Source: a virus. Taken from it: 64,000 nucleotides of DNA. This document shows, in pieces, positions 34,490-42,357 of this stretch (position 1 is the stretch's first letter; every line of letters starts with the position of its first letter). Made by a program: the position numbers and the translations under genes. The stretch covers positions 1-64,000 of the IMG/VR virus record IMGVR_UViG_3300046824_000031; one strand, 5' to 3'. A model generated the notes under the pieces. That model saw nothing but the letters and a program-made list of their open reading frames with translations, did no database searches and was not told the DNA's origin.

Positions 34490-35662
34490 ATGACAGTTGT
34501 CTCGATCCATCGAACGAGGAACGGCGTGCTTACGTCGGCAGATTCTGCCACCCTCTCTATCGTGAATGCCACGGGATTTACGGTGCTCCCGACAACCACG
34601 ATCACCCCAGAATCTGAGGGGATCTACGTCTACACGACATCATCCCTGGCCTCTGGGAGATACACGGCGACCTGGATATTTACGGTCGATGGGCTCGCCA
34701 ATGATACGGTTGCCAGAGCCTTTCAGGTTGATAGCTATGTCGAACTCTCTGAAGGCATCATGCTGATGGATCTAGAGCGATTAGTCGCCCGCAGAATTGG
34801 TCCCTATAGACGACTCAGGGTAGGTTCTGGATCGAGCACCAACAGTGTCTCTATCCCGAGGATCAAAAGCTCGCTGGCCCTGGGAACCTACGAGGATCAG
34901 TATCTCTTGCGAAGAGGCTTGTTGTTTGGGGACGAACTGGTTCAGAACTTCAATGCCCTGGATAGGGTCCGGCAAGTAGATACCTACGATTCTACGAACG
35001 GGGCGCTGACGGTTGATCTGGCCTACGCTCTGACTCCGGTCATGAATGAGGGCATAGAAGTTCACTCCCTGGATCCTGAGGAAGAACTCAGACCGGCAGT
35101 GATCGACGGGCTGAAGCGATGCTTCTTCTGGGATACCCTGTCAATCAATGTCACCGGCTCTGGGGTGTACAACATCGACCTGTCAGCCACGGTTCCCTGG
35201 CTTACGAACCCGGCATGGATCAGAAACGTCTCCCTGTCCTACCCCTCCCAGCTTCTGCCTCCCACGCGCATGCAGTGGTGGGAACCGTACAGGGACGGGA
35301 AGAGCCTCAAGCTCTACACCAAGGGGGGAGCCGTCGGGTCGGTAACCCTCTCAGTCCTCAGGCCCGCTCACACCCTGGTCAATGGGGAGGATTCTCTCGG
35401 CGGTCCCAACGATGACCTTGATGTTCTCTACGTTGACGGGGACTATGCTGCGTGGTCTGGGGTGCTAGAGTGCTGGAAGAACTATCCAGAGATCCTGACC
35501 CCCCTGGCGGCACAGAGTATGCGTCCATCTCGGACCGATGCCTCTGAAGAGTTCACCAAGAAGAGTCTGTCGATCTCCAATCAGGAAGTGGACAGACGAC
35601 AGGTTGACTACGGGTATCCTGACATCGTCCAGATCGGGAACCTCGCGGAGCCAGTAACCTGA
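34490..35662 (+). CDS. Virion structural protein (connector-like)
   Basis: A 390-aa protein. The first 85 residues resemble an immunoglobulin-like strand set (VTLSIVNATGF..., GIYVYTTSSLASGRYTATWIFTVDG); the remainder contains LMDLERLVARRIGPYRRL and a mixed region ending with DYAAWSGVLECWKNYPEILTPLAAQSM. Its position between fibres and the nozzle-like protein suggests a head-tail connector or tail-hub component of a short tail. No specific family recognised. Confidence 0.6.
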   Translation: MTVVSIHRTRNGVLTSADSATLSIVNATGFTVLPTTTITPESEGIYVYTTSSLASGRYTATWIFTVDGLANDTVARAFQVDSYVELSEGIMLMDLERLVARRIGPYRRLRVGSGSSTNSVSIPRIKSSLALGTYEDQYLLRRGLLFGDELVQNFNALDRVRQVDTYDSTNGALTVDLAYALTPVMNEGIEVHSLDPEEELRPAVIDGLKRCFFWDTLSINVTGSGVYNIDLSATVPWLTNPAWIRNVSLSYPSQLLPPTRMQWWEPYRDGKSLKLYTKGGAVGSVTLSVLRPAHTLVNGEDSLGGPNDDLDVLYVDGDYAAWSGVLECWKNYPEILTPLAAQSMRPSRTDASEEFTKKSLSISNQEVDRRQVDYGYPDIVQIGNLAEPVT

Positions 35663-35832
35663 TGACCTGTGCATGCCCGACCCCCTACACTGTCCCGGGT
35701 CTTGTCGAGCATATGGACTGTGAGGACTTCAAGTACCATCTGGTAGATCTCATAGATCAGGGGGTAGAGGAACGGTATGCGTCCCTCGTGGAAGAATGGG
35801 AAGCTGAAATTCTCTGGGGGATCCAACGGTAA
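35662..35832 (+). CDS. 56-aa acidic hypothetical protein
   Basis: A short gene from ATG 35662, sharing bases with the previous stop (TGATG) and the next start (TAATG). It begins MTCACPTPYTVPG and continues as an acidic helix (EDFKYHLVDLIDQGVEERYASLVEEW). The perfect one-base overlaps at both ends make translation likely. Function unknown. Confidence 0.6.
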   Translation: MTCACPTPYTVPGLVEHMDCEDFKYHLVDLIDQGVEERYASLVEEWEAEILWGIQR

Positions 35833-37931
35833 TGCCTGGAGCAACACTCTGGAATTCCAAGCGACGACCGTTCCCCTATGACATGTACCTGGGGGACGTG
35901 CGCTGCATTCTAGAGCCAGGGTCAGATGGGAACCTCGTCACCTCAAAGACCAAGACCCTGGATGCAACCGCCCCCGTGGACTACACCTACTCGTCTGCCA
36001 ACCCCTACAAGGAACGAGCGTTTGAGTGGCAGGAACTCTACGGTGGGTTTGGGCAGGGGACGGCCCCTCCTGGTGGTCAAGTACCACGCCGGTATTCCCA
36101 TACGGTCAAAGCTGACCTCAGCGTTGACGGCCTCTGGATGAAAGGCCCCAAGTTCGAGACGCACGAAGAGGCGCTATCGGGAGCCGGCGAGATCCGTCAG
36201 ATGATCTGGGCCTTGCACTCAGGGTCTCCCGCCCTCTTTGCCATCTGCCAGAATGGGGTGTACCGCAGGGTCGCTGACAACAACTGGGCCGTGTCCCTCA
36301 GTGCGGCGACGCTTGGAGGCGGGGTCTTCCCTCAGCAGGCGATGCGGTTCAAGCACCGAGGGGCCACCCCCCTTGATGCCCTCTATGTCGCGACGAATGC
36401 CAGTAATCTCTGGCAGTACAACGGGACGACCAACACCTGGGCACTGGCAGGAACTACGGCAGGGCCAGGGACAGGATCGACTCAGGGAGAGGCTCGCTAT
36501 ATCGAGCGGGTCAATGACGAACTGTGGGTAGCCGGGAACTACTGGGTGGTGAAGGTCACTGACGATCCGATGGATCGGACCAAGTACAGTGCCGTGATCT
36601 ACATCGGGGACCAGACGGCCAAGATCACCTGGCTGAAGCAGTTGAACGATACCCTCATCATCTACAAAGAGGATGGTGTCTACACCGTAGATACTACCGG
36701 TCTAGATCATGAGTTGTTCCCGACCCTGCGGGGGGCGAACCACCCGAACAACGGCAAGAACGCAGCGGTCTGGATCAACAGGATCTGGTTCACCTTCGGA
36801 GATCAGACGTTCACGATTGATGAGCAGGGGACGCTGAAGCCTGATGGAACCGAGCAGTTACTGGAGAACACCAGTGACGTGCATGGTCAGTGGGTAGCGG
36901 GGGCCGGTCATAACACGTGGTTCTTCTACGAGATGTACTACAACCTCGATAACAACATGACCTACCTGATCAAGCATGGAACCTGGGTCGAGGAGAATTC
37001 CTCCCAGGCCACCCCAGGCGTCGCGCAGTTCGCAGAAGCGCATCATGGTGCCCTCTACGATTGGAACAAGCAGGGCTGCTTTCTCGACGTGGTCTCGGGG
37101 GCAGCGTCTACGGGGAATGACCGGATCTATGTGGGGTTCACGGACGGGACGATCCAATGGGCGGTCCTTCCCCAGAACAGTCCGAACCCGGCTGAAGACG
37201 TACACTGCGAGTTCACGAGCCTGGACAGCTACGTCTATCTTCCCACGCATCACTCAGGCTTTCGGGCTGATAACAAACTCTGGCATGCCATCACGGCCAC
37301 TGGCCCCCATCTGACCAACACCGAGTGGATCGAAGTTGAATACCGGCTGGACATCTCGAACGATCTCAGTGAGTGGGTGCCTGTCACTGACGACGGGGTG
37401 AAGTTCACCATCCCCTCCCAGAGAAAAACGTTCACCGATGACGAGGTCAACGATCCCGTCTCAGGGAAGTTGATTCAGTTTCGGGCGAAGCTCGTGAAGG
37501 ATCCGTCGCTCTCCGAATCTCCACCGTTCCTCTCCCCTGTCAGTGAGGGGATTATCATCCACGAAAGTATTAGACCGGCATTCTCTAGGGAGTTTACGTT
37601 CTCGATCAAAGCCGCGAGCTTCCTGCCCCGTCGGGACGGCATGGCTGACCGACGACGGGGCGAGGACATTCGGCAGCGGGTGCTCCAGCGGTGTGCCCAG
37701 GTCGGCCCCCTGAATGTCCTGATGCCGACGGGTGAGTACGAACCCCTGACCATCGTGGATTACCGGGACTCTGGGGCATCCTGGTCGAAGCGGAGAGATC
37801 ATGAGTATCTGATCCAGATCCAGGGCATTCAGCTTGGGGTACTCTCGGTCGAGACACCAGGTGTCTCGTCTGGTCTGACCTACGACACCCTGGAGCAGTA
37901 CACGCTTGACGAGTTGGAGGCGATCATCTAA
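35832..37931 (+). CDS. Large tail or nozzle-like structural protein
   Basis: A 699-aa protein rich in Trp, Tyr, Gly and Asn, with repeated beta-blade-like phrases (LWALHSGSPALFAICQNGVYRR-type, DALYVATNASNLWQYNG, ERVNDELWVAGNYWVVKV, NDTLIIYKEDGVYTVDTTG, INRIWFTFGDQTFTID). Such periodic strands suggest a beta-propeller, as in the tubular tail B or nozzle proteins of short-tailed phages. The C-terminal 200 residues form another domain. A tail-tip role is inferred from this and from neighbouring fibre genes. Confidence 0.65.
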   Translation: MPGATLWNSKRRPFPYDMYLGDVRCILEPGSDGNLVTSKTKTLDATAPVDYTYSSANPYKERAFEWQELYGGFGQGTAPPGGQVPRRYSHTVKADLSVDGLWMKGPKFETHEEALSGAGEIRQMIWALHSGSPALFAICQNGVYRRVADNNWAVSLSAATLGGGVFPQQAMRFKHRGATPLDALYVATNASNLWQYNGTTNTWALAGTTAGPGTGSTQGEARYIERVNDELWVAGNYWVVKVTDDPMDRTKYSAVIYIGDQTAKITWLKQLNDTLIIYKEDGVYTVDTTGLDHELFPTLRGANHPNNGKNAAVWINRIWFTFGDQTFTIDEQGTLKPDGTEQLLENTSDVHGQWVAGAGHNTWFFYEMYYNLDNNMTYLIKHGTWVEENSSQATPGVAQFAEAHHGALYDWNKQGCFLDVVSGAASTGNDRIYVGFTDGTIQWAVLPQNSPNPAEDVHCEFTSLDSYVYLPTHHSGFRADNKLWHAITATGPHLTNTEWIEVEYRLDISNDLSEWVPVTDDGVKFTIPSQRKTFTDDEVNDPVSGKLIQFRAKLVKDPSLSESPPFLSPVSEGIIIHESIRPAFSREFTFSIKAASFLPRRDGMADRRRGEDIRQRVLQRCAQVGPLNVLMPTGEYEPLTIVDYRDSGASWSKRRDHEYLIQIQGIQLGVLSVETPGVSSGLTYDTLEQYTLDELEAII

Positions 37932-38884
37932 TGGTCAGGGTCACCACGAACAACTACGGTGCCGCTACTGACACGCAGTTCGCGTGGGCGACCTCAGGGA
38001 CGGATCTCTTCAGTCGTACACAAGACCTGTACAGGTTAGCGCAGGCCGTTGAGTTTCACGATCACGGTTCGACACGAGGACTACCGGTCGCACGGCTCGC
38101 GAACAACGCGGTCACAGAAACCTCGATCTCGGCCCTGTCGGTGACGACGACCAAGATCGCTAACCAGGCCGTAACGGTAGACAAGATCGCTGACGGCAAT
38201 GTGACCGACGCCAAGATGACGAACCAGAAGGTCAACAGAACCGGTGATACGATCACAGGTGACGTGACCATCTACAGGTCAGGCGCTCCTACGACCGGCT
38301 ATATACTATTAGGGAATGTTGGGAACCATATCGGCTTCGATGGGGCCAACCCCATGTTTAGCGGCAATATCATGTGGCATTCCGGTAATGATGGGGTAGG
38401 GTCTGCCGTGGACGCTGGACTCCTGGGAGGACAGGCCCCAGCGTTTTATGCCTCGGCTGCGAGTTTAGCCGCAGGATTGGCAGCGGTGGTCACCTTTCCT
38501 CTGGCCGGTATATGCCTATTTCCAGGTGTAGTAAACATCACAGCGGCCGGATCACATTTTGCGCGCTTCACCCCACTCGATGGACGCATGATAGTGGGCG
38601 CAGGAACCACTGGGGGGCAAATATTCGCTGAAAATACCTCAGGCGGAACTACCTGGACCCCCGCAGCAAGCGTCTCGGCTAACAACGGTTCTCTCGGAGT
38701 CTCAGGAAGCGTGGGCACGCCTACGGAAACCTTCCCAGTCCAGGGGGGAGGAACGCAGGTAGCGTCGAGTGGTCATAGCCACTCGATCTCTGTGGGTCTA
38801 TCGGGATCAGTATCTATAGCCGGTAATGCTACTGTCTGGTTCCCTCCCCTCTATGTAGGTGTCTGGGCGCAGAGGGTAAACTAA
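37931..38884 (+). CDS. Tail fibre with collar-like C-terminus
   Basis: A 317-aa protein. Residues 38-110 form a trimeric-shaft type repeat (AVEFHDHGSTRGLPVARLANNAVTETSISALSVTTTKIANQ, VTVDKIADGNVTDAKM), followed by GDTITGDVTIYRSG and an MFSGNIMWHSGNDG segment seen in many fibres. The C-terminus has TPLDGRMIVGAG and SSGHSHSISVGLSG, as in tail-collar or receptor-binding tips where His residues bind metal. It overlaps the gene before and after by one base. Role: host attachment. Confidence 0.78.
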   Translation: MVRVTTNNYGAATDTQFAWATSGTDLFSRTQDLYRLAQAVEFHDHGSTRGLPVARLANNAVTETSISALSVTTTKIANQAVTVDKIADGNVTDAKMTNQKVNRTGDTITGDVTIYRSGAPTTGYILLGNVGNHIGFDGANPMFSGNIMWHSGNDGVGSAVDAGLLGGQAPAFYASAASLAAGLAAVVTFPLAGICLFPGVVNITAAGSHFARFTPLDGRMIVGAGTTGGQIFAENTSGGTTWTPAASVSANNGSLGVSGSVGTPTETFPVQGGGTQVASSGHSHSISVGLSGSVSIAGNATVWFPPLYVGVWAQRVN

Positions 38885-39333
38885 TGTCGCAGGATCCTCG
38901 TCCAGAGAAACGAACGATCAAGAACTGGGCAGCCCGACTGTCGATGCAGGACGAGCTTCTTACTCTGGAAGAAGCACAGGCGTTCGCGCAGATCGTGCAG
39001 GCCGATAGACTTCTAGAGACGCGGGACATGATCTCGGATATCCAGATTCGGATTATGAGATTGGAACAGTTCATAGCCGGTACTCTCCCTGGCTACGACG
39101 AGTTCGTTCGACAGCGTCTCGAACGAGACACAGAGTACAAGCAGGCGCAGGGGCTTCCTGCTCCCGAGTCTCCCCAAGAGCAGCCGCCCCCGCCTCCCCC
39201 TTCCCTACCTTCACGAGGAGTACGACCGCATGTCACTGCCCCCGCGCTTAGAGGGCGATCACCTGTTCTGCTGGGCACAGACCGTCGCTCGGGAAGAACA
39301 GATCGTCCAGGCCAAGCAGTCCCTGGCGATTGA
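38884..39333 (+). CDS. Hypothetical helical protein with Arg-rich tail
   Basis: A 149-aa protein. Residues 1-85 form charged helices (RTIKNWAARLSMQDELLTLEEAQAFAQIVQADRLLETR); then comes a Pro run (EQPPPPPPSLP), and the last 40 residues are Arg-rich and encoded in the part that overlaps the next gene by 104 bases. The tail is likely the by-product of reading through the other frame. Function unknown; perhaps a fibre chaperone by location. Confidence 0.55.
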   Translation: MSQDPRPEKRTIKNWAARLSMQDELLTLEEAQAFAQIVQADRLLETRDMISDIQIRIMRLEQFIAGTLPGYDEFVRQRLERDTEYKQAQGLPAPESPQEQPPPPPPSLPSRGVRPHVTAPALRGRSPVLLGTDRRSGRTDRPGQAVPGD

Positions 39334-39556
39334 GTATCTCACCGATCTAGGCTATACCCCCGGTGAATATCTCCTGACTAATGACGGCTACATCATTTCG
39401 GCTGCGGAGAATGATGCTCGGGTGCGGACGTACTCCGCTCTGCCCCCAGAGTCTGCACTGACCCCACCTGAGGACCATCGGCCCCCTGGTAATGGGAGCC
39501 CAGGTCAGGATCTCCATACAGAAGACTGGGCTGAGAGTTCATCGCTTCAAACCTGA
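39230..39556 (+). CDS. Last rightward gene, hypothetical
   Basis: A 108-aa protein with a strong SD (GAGGAG) placed inside the previous gene. Residues 1-65 look folded (HLFCWAQTVAREEQIVQAKQSLAIEYLTDLGYTPGEYLLTNDGYII); the tail is Pro/Asp-rich. Its 3' end overlaps the opposite-strand dCTP deaminase by 164 bases, which forces both C-termini to share DNA. It marks the meeting point of the two arms. Confidence 0.55.
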   Translation: MSLPPRLEGDHLFCWAQTVAREEQIVQAKQSLAIEYLTDLGYTPGEYLLTNDGYIISAAENDARVRTYSALPPESALTPPEDHRPPGNGSPGQDLHTEDWAESSSLQT

Positions 39557-39980
39557 TCTGGCAGATCTTCATGGTCGGGCGCAGCACGATGGTATCTGGC
39601 CCCAGGTTCTTCAGTTCCAGCGTCAGCCTGCCTTCCCACCCTGGATCTACAAAGCCGGCTGATTCAACCTGAAGCCCGAACCGGGCCAGAGTACTCTTGC
39701 CGACAACGATCCCCGCCAGATTCCCAGGGATCTTCACGTACTCCAGGGTGCAGACGTTCACGAACTCCCCTGGCTTCAGGTAGTGCAGATCAAAGGCCTT
39801 GGGCTGGTCCGTAGTCCCGAGCCCCATCATGGGGTCGATGATATGCCCACCCTGGGGGACGATGATCTCGTACCCCAGGCGCAGATCAACCGACGCTGGC
39901 TGGATCGGGGTGAGCAGGGGCTTGACCAGGAGCGAGCCATCGTTCAGCATCCACCGTATGTTCCGGTTACTGAGGATCAT
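39393..39980 (-). CDS. dcd: dCTP deaminase (dUTPase-like)
   Basis: A 195-aa enzyme of the dCTP deaminase/dUTPase superfamily, which converts dCTP to dUTP (or further to dUMP in bifunctional forms), feeding thymidylate synthesis by the nearby ThyX. Seen: LSNRNIRWMLNDG at the start, PASVDLRLG, the signature VVGKSTLARFGL, and SAGFVDPGWEGRLTLEL with the catalytic Glu, followed by IVLRPTMKICQIRF. The last 45 residues are beyond the conserved core and overlap the opposite gene. The gene is the last of the leftward arm. Confidence 0.9.
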   Translation of the reverse strand: MILSNRNIRWMLNDGSLLVKPLLTPIQPASVDLRLGYEIIVPQGGHIIDPMMGLGTTDQPKAFDLHYLKPGEFVNVCTLEYVKIPGNLAGIVVGKSTLARFGLQVESAGFVDPGWEGRLTLELKNLGPDTIVLRPTMKICQIRFEAMNSQPSLLYGDPDLGSHYQGADGPQVGSVQTLGAERSTSAPEHHSPQPK

Positions 39981-40191
39981 GCTGGAGTGCCTTTCGTCCG
40001 ACTCTGCCTACTTTGGAGGGGAAGGCTTTCGGGACCATGTCTATGGCATCGTAGCCATCGTCCAGGATAAGCATCAGGTTACCGGTACTGAGCTTGACCA
40101 CGTTGACCATAGCTCCAGGGGTGAAGCCCAGAGAGAAGGCTGCGTCCCCGAGGGGGACGCAGCCTTGAGAGTTGACGGCTGTTCGGTGCAT
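39967..40191 (-). CDS. AbrB/SymE-like small protein
   Basis: A 74-aa protein starting with ATG at 40191 sharing bases with the previous stop (TGATG), preceded by GGAGA. The middle, SQGCVPLGDAAFSLGFTPGAMVNVVKLSTGNLMLIL, follows the swapped-hairpin pattern of AbrB/SpoVT or SymE-like proteins (Gly turn, Leu-Gly-x-x-Pro-Gly, then two beta strands). These are DNA- or RNA-binding transition regulators, but the resemblance is short. A perfect 14-bp hairpin lies in the early coding part. Confidence 0.5.
   Translation of the reverse strand: MHRTAVNSQGCVPLGDAAFSLGFTPGAMVNVVKLSTGNLMLILDDGYDAIDMVPKAFPSKVGRVGRKALQHDPQ
40136..40166. repeat. Perfect 14-bp inverted repeat inside a coding region
   Basis: AAGGCTGCGTCCCC, loop GAG, GGGGACGCAGCCTT. 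It codes for part of GCVPLGDAAF in the small leftward gene. No U-tract follows on either strand, so a simple terminator is unlikely; it may affect translation or mRNA stability. Confidence 0.85.
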
Positions 40192-40496
40192 CAGTCTTCT
40201 CCGGTATAGTATGGGGGAGCGAGGATATACCCTCGTCGCCGAAGTCCCGCCAGGACCGCACGAGCCGTGACTCGATCATACTCTTGAATATTGGGGGCGA
40301 GATCCTCGTACGGAATCATGTCGGGGTGATGTTCATCGACATTGAGGGTACACTGAGGCCGGCAGGCTCCGACCCTGATACCCTCGTTCTGTCGTACGAA
40401 ACGATGGGCGTGGTCCGCGAAGCCCTGCCGTATCCTCTCCTGCATCCAGGCTTTGTGGACATCGTCTGCGATCAGATCGATAATCGGATCTTCCAT
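40191..40496 (-). CDS. RyR-domain-like protein
   Basis: A 101-aa protein whose layout, IADDVHKAWMQERI, then HHPDMIPYEDLAPNIQEYDRVTARAVLAGLRRRGY, matches the small RyR-like domain found in bacterial and phage proteins (an x-x-H-x-A-W start and a P-Y-x-x-L...D-R motif). RyR domains are proposed ligand- or nucleotide-derivative-binding units; no role is established in phages. It overlaps both neighbours by one base (ATG/TGA). Confidence 0.65.
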   Translation of the reverse strand: MEDPIIDLIADDVHKAWMQERIRQGFADHAHRFVRQNEGIRVGACRPQCTLNVDEHHPDMIPYEDLAPNIQEYDRVTARAVLAGLRRRGYILAPPYYTGED

Positions 40497-40960
40497 CAGT
40501 CCGGCACCTCATCGGGGAGGAGTACGAGGGATCGCTTCCGCTGCTCTCGGGAGATCAGGTTCAGGCACTGGGACTTGATGCAGGCGGCTACCTCCAGGAC
40601 GATCCACCAGAGGTCTGCCCGTCCATGCAAGCGGGTCTCTATCCCCACCTGACCGTCGTCGTAGAACTCACTGTTAGGGGCGGCTTCCATCCCCAGGCTG
40701 TACATCCGTTGGTACGCTTCTCTGGCGGTCACGTAGGCGATGGCAAAGTGGGGGATGCTGAGGTTCTCTTTAGGGACGTTGTAGACCAGATGATAATGTT
40801 CCGGTGAGGCTTGGGCTCGTGGGCCTGGGGGAAGGATCAGGCCGTTCGCCTGAGCCTCCCCAACCGTACCCCCCTCAAGCCGCTTCATCTGGACCTGACG
40901 GAGGGCAGCCTGCCTCAAGGCCCACCGAAGCTGGGCGTCCCTCCCCTGGGGATCATTCAT
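40496..40960 (-). CDS. Hypothetical protein
   Basis: A 154-aa protein with a helical, Arg/Gln-rich N-terminus (RDAQLRWALRQAALRQVQMKRLEGG) and a mixed folded part (EHYHLVYNVPKENLSIPHFAIAYVTAREAYQRMYSLGM, WWIVLEVAACIKSQCLNLI). No family recognised. It is linked by overlap to the RyR-like gene. Confidence 0.6.
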   Translation of the reverse strand: MNDPQGRDAQLRWALRQAALRQVQMKRLEGGTVGEAQANGLILPPGPRAQASPEHYHLVYNVPKENLSIPHFAIAYVTAREAYQRMYSLGMEAAPNSEFYDDGQVGIETRLHGRADLWWIVLEVAACIKSQCLNLISREQRKRSLVLLPDEVPD

Positions 40961-40971
40961 TAGTCATCCGG

Positions 40972-41457
40972 TCAGTCTTGCTTTGTGGCATATGCTCCAT
41001 CTCCAAACAGATCTCGGTAGTTCACCCCTCGTTCTCGTAGCTCGCGGGCCTTCTTGAACATTTCCTGAACGTCATACTTCTGCTTCCGGTACTCTAGTTC
41101 TCGTAGCCTTTCTGCCATCTCCGCTTTGATCGCTTTGTTGCGTCGTTCTTTCTCCGCATCGGTGAGAGTTTCTCCGGTGGGATCCTGATCTGCACGGACT
41201 CGCCGTTGAGAATCGTCGTCCCACCGCCAACCTTTCGGCATATACGGACCATGCACTGGACCCTTCTCTTCTTCCCTACCGGGCACTGGTTCGTTCCCCT
41301 GCGGATCAGACCCTTGTCGTGACTCGGGCAGAACATCGGCTCTCGGACTTGGGTCTTCAGGGTTGGCGTCGTGTTGGTCACCGCTGTCCTCGCGGCGATC
41401 CTTCCTGTGGGCATGGTCTTCCTCCATCTCCAGGGTGATCTGTACGGTGATCTTCAT
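40972..41457 (-). CDS. Highly charged hypothetical protein
   Basis: A 161-aa protein. Residues 1-10 form a beta strand (MKITVQITLEME); residues about 12-95 are disordered with Asp, Glu, Arg, Gly and Pro; residues about 95-155 form a long Lys/Glu/Arg helix (TDAEKERRNKAIKAEMAERLRELEYRKQKYDVQEMFKKARELRE). Function unknown. It lies directly downstream of ThyX. Confidence 0.6.
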   Translation of the reverse strand: MKITVQITLEMEEDHAHRKDRREDSGDQHDANPEDPSPRADVLPESRQGSDPQGNEPVPGREEEKGPVHGPYMPKGWRWDDDSQRRVRADQDPTGETLTDAEKERRNKAIKAEMAERLRELEYRKQKYDVQEMFKKARELRERGVNYRDLFGDGAYATKQD

Positions 41458-41460
41458 GAT

Positions 41461-42357
41461 CTACTCCGTTCGGTAGGCCCAGCCATCTATGTCCAACTGT
41501 GGTCCCAGGTTCGGCGTCCCGCTCTCCCCTGCGTAGTGCTTCCTCAGGGACATCCAGGCCCTGTACGCCCCGAATCTGGCACCACCGCTCTTGGTGAGCC
41601 GTGCTGGCCCCTCCAGGGGCGTCCAGTGCCCATCACGCACGAATGACTGGCAGCGTTCCACGTCCTCCTCAAGAGTCTTAGCTTCTCCTGCTCGGCCATA
41701 GCTCGCCCTCCCACAACGAGCAGCCGAAAGCTGGGGGAGGAGAATAGGATTGATCGTGTTCCGTTCCTCCTCGGTCACATAGGGAAGGTGCCACGGAAAA
41801 CTACAGGAACCTGGGGTAGGATGGAATCCGCACACAGGAATCCTCGTTATCGGAACACTCGAATTGTAGGCAGCGTACATCAGACCGGCGAGTTGTCGGT
41901 GTGCCCCCTGAGCATCCTCCCCGAGCCGTAGCTTCCAGTAGTTGTCCCAGTCGGTGGCAGTCGCCACGACGGTCGCATACATCCAGGGCTCTAGATACCG
42001 GTTTATGTCTTCCTTCGAAGCCTTGAGCTTCTCCATCTCCTGGACGATTTCCAGGACGTTCCGACGCAACGCTGCTTCCAGTGACGACATCTTGCCAGCG
42101 TCTCCCGTAGACATCGGATCGGCTGGCTGCATGCCCCGCTTTCGGTAGTGCCACTGAGAGGGGAGGTACGGATCCATCTGGATCTGCTCCAGGATCTGCT
42201 GGGTCGGGCGGGCTCGGCTGCTCTCGGCACTGTTCCTGATCAGGGTGTGCTTGTTGAACTGGGCGATCAGGCACTTGGGCATCACCAGTTCAAACGTCGT
42301 GATCCTGGCCTTCGAGGTTTCCCCAACAGAATCCGCGACGATCTTTGCGGAGATCAC
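41461..42357 (-). CDS. thyX: FAD-dependent thymidylate synthase
   Basis: A 298-aa enzyme expected to convert dUMP to dTMP using a folate and FAD. I choose GTG at 42357: it overlaps the polymerase stop (GTGA) and has GGGAGG nine bases upstream. The frame also stays open to 42438. The phage-type ThyX signature is present as NKHTLIRNSAESSRARP (residues about 35-51; the usual first Arg residues are replaced by K and T), followed by HRQLAGLMYAAYNSS, ARCGRASYGR and RCQSFVRDGHWTPLEGPA. It works with the dCTP deaminase. Confidence 0.85.
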   Translation of the reverse strand: MISAKIVADSVGETSKARITTFELVMPKCLIAQFNKHTLIRNSAESSRARPTQQILEQIQMDPYLPSQWHYRKRGMQPADPMSTGDAGKMSSLEAALRRNVLEIVQEMEKLKASKEDINRYLEPWMYATVVATATDWDNYWKLRLGEDAQGAHRQLAGLMYAAYNSSVPITRIPVCGFHPTPGSCSFPWHLPYVTEEERNTINPILLPQLSAARCGRASYGRAGEAKTLEEDVERCQSFVRDGHWTPLEGPARLTKSGGARFGAYRAWMSLRKHYAGESGTPNLGPQLDIDGWAYRTE

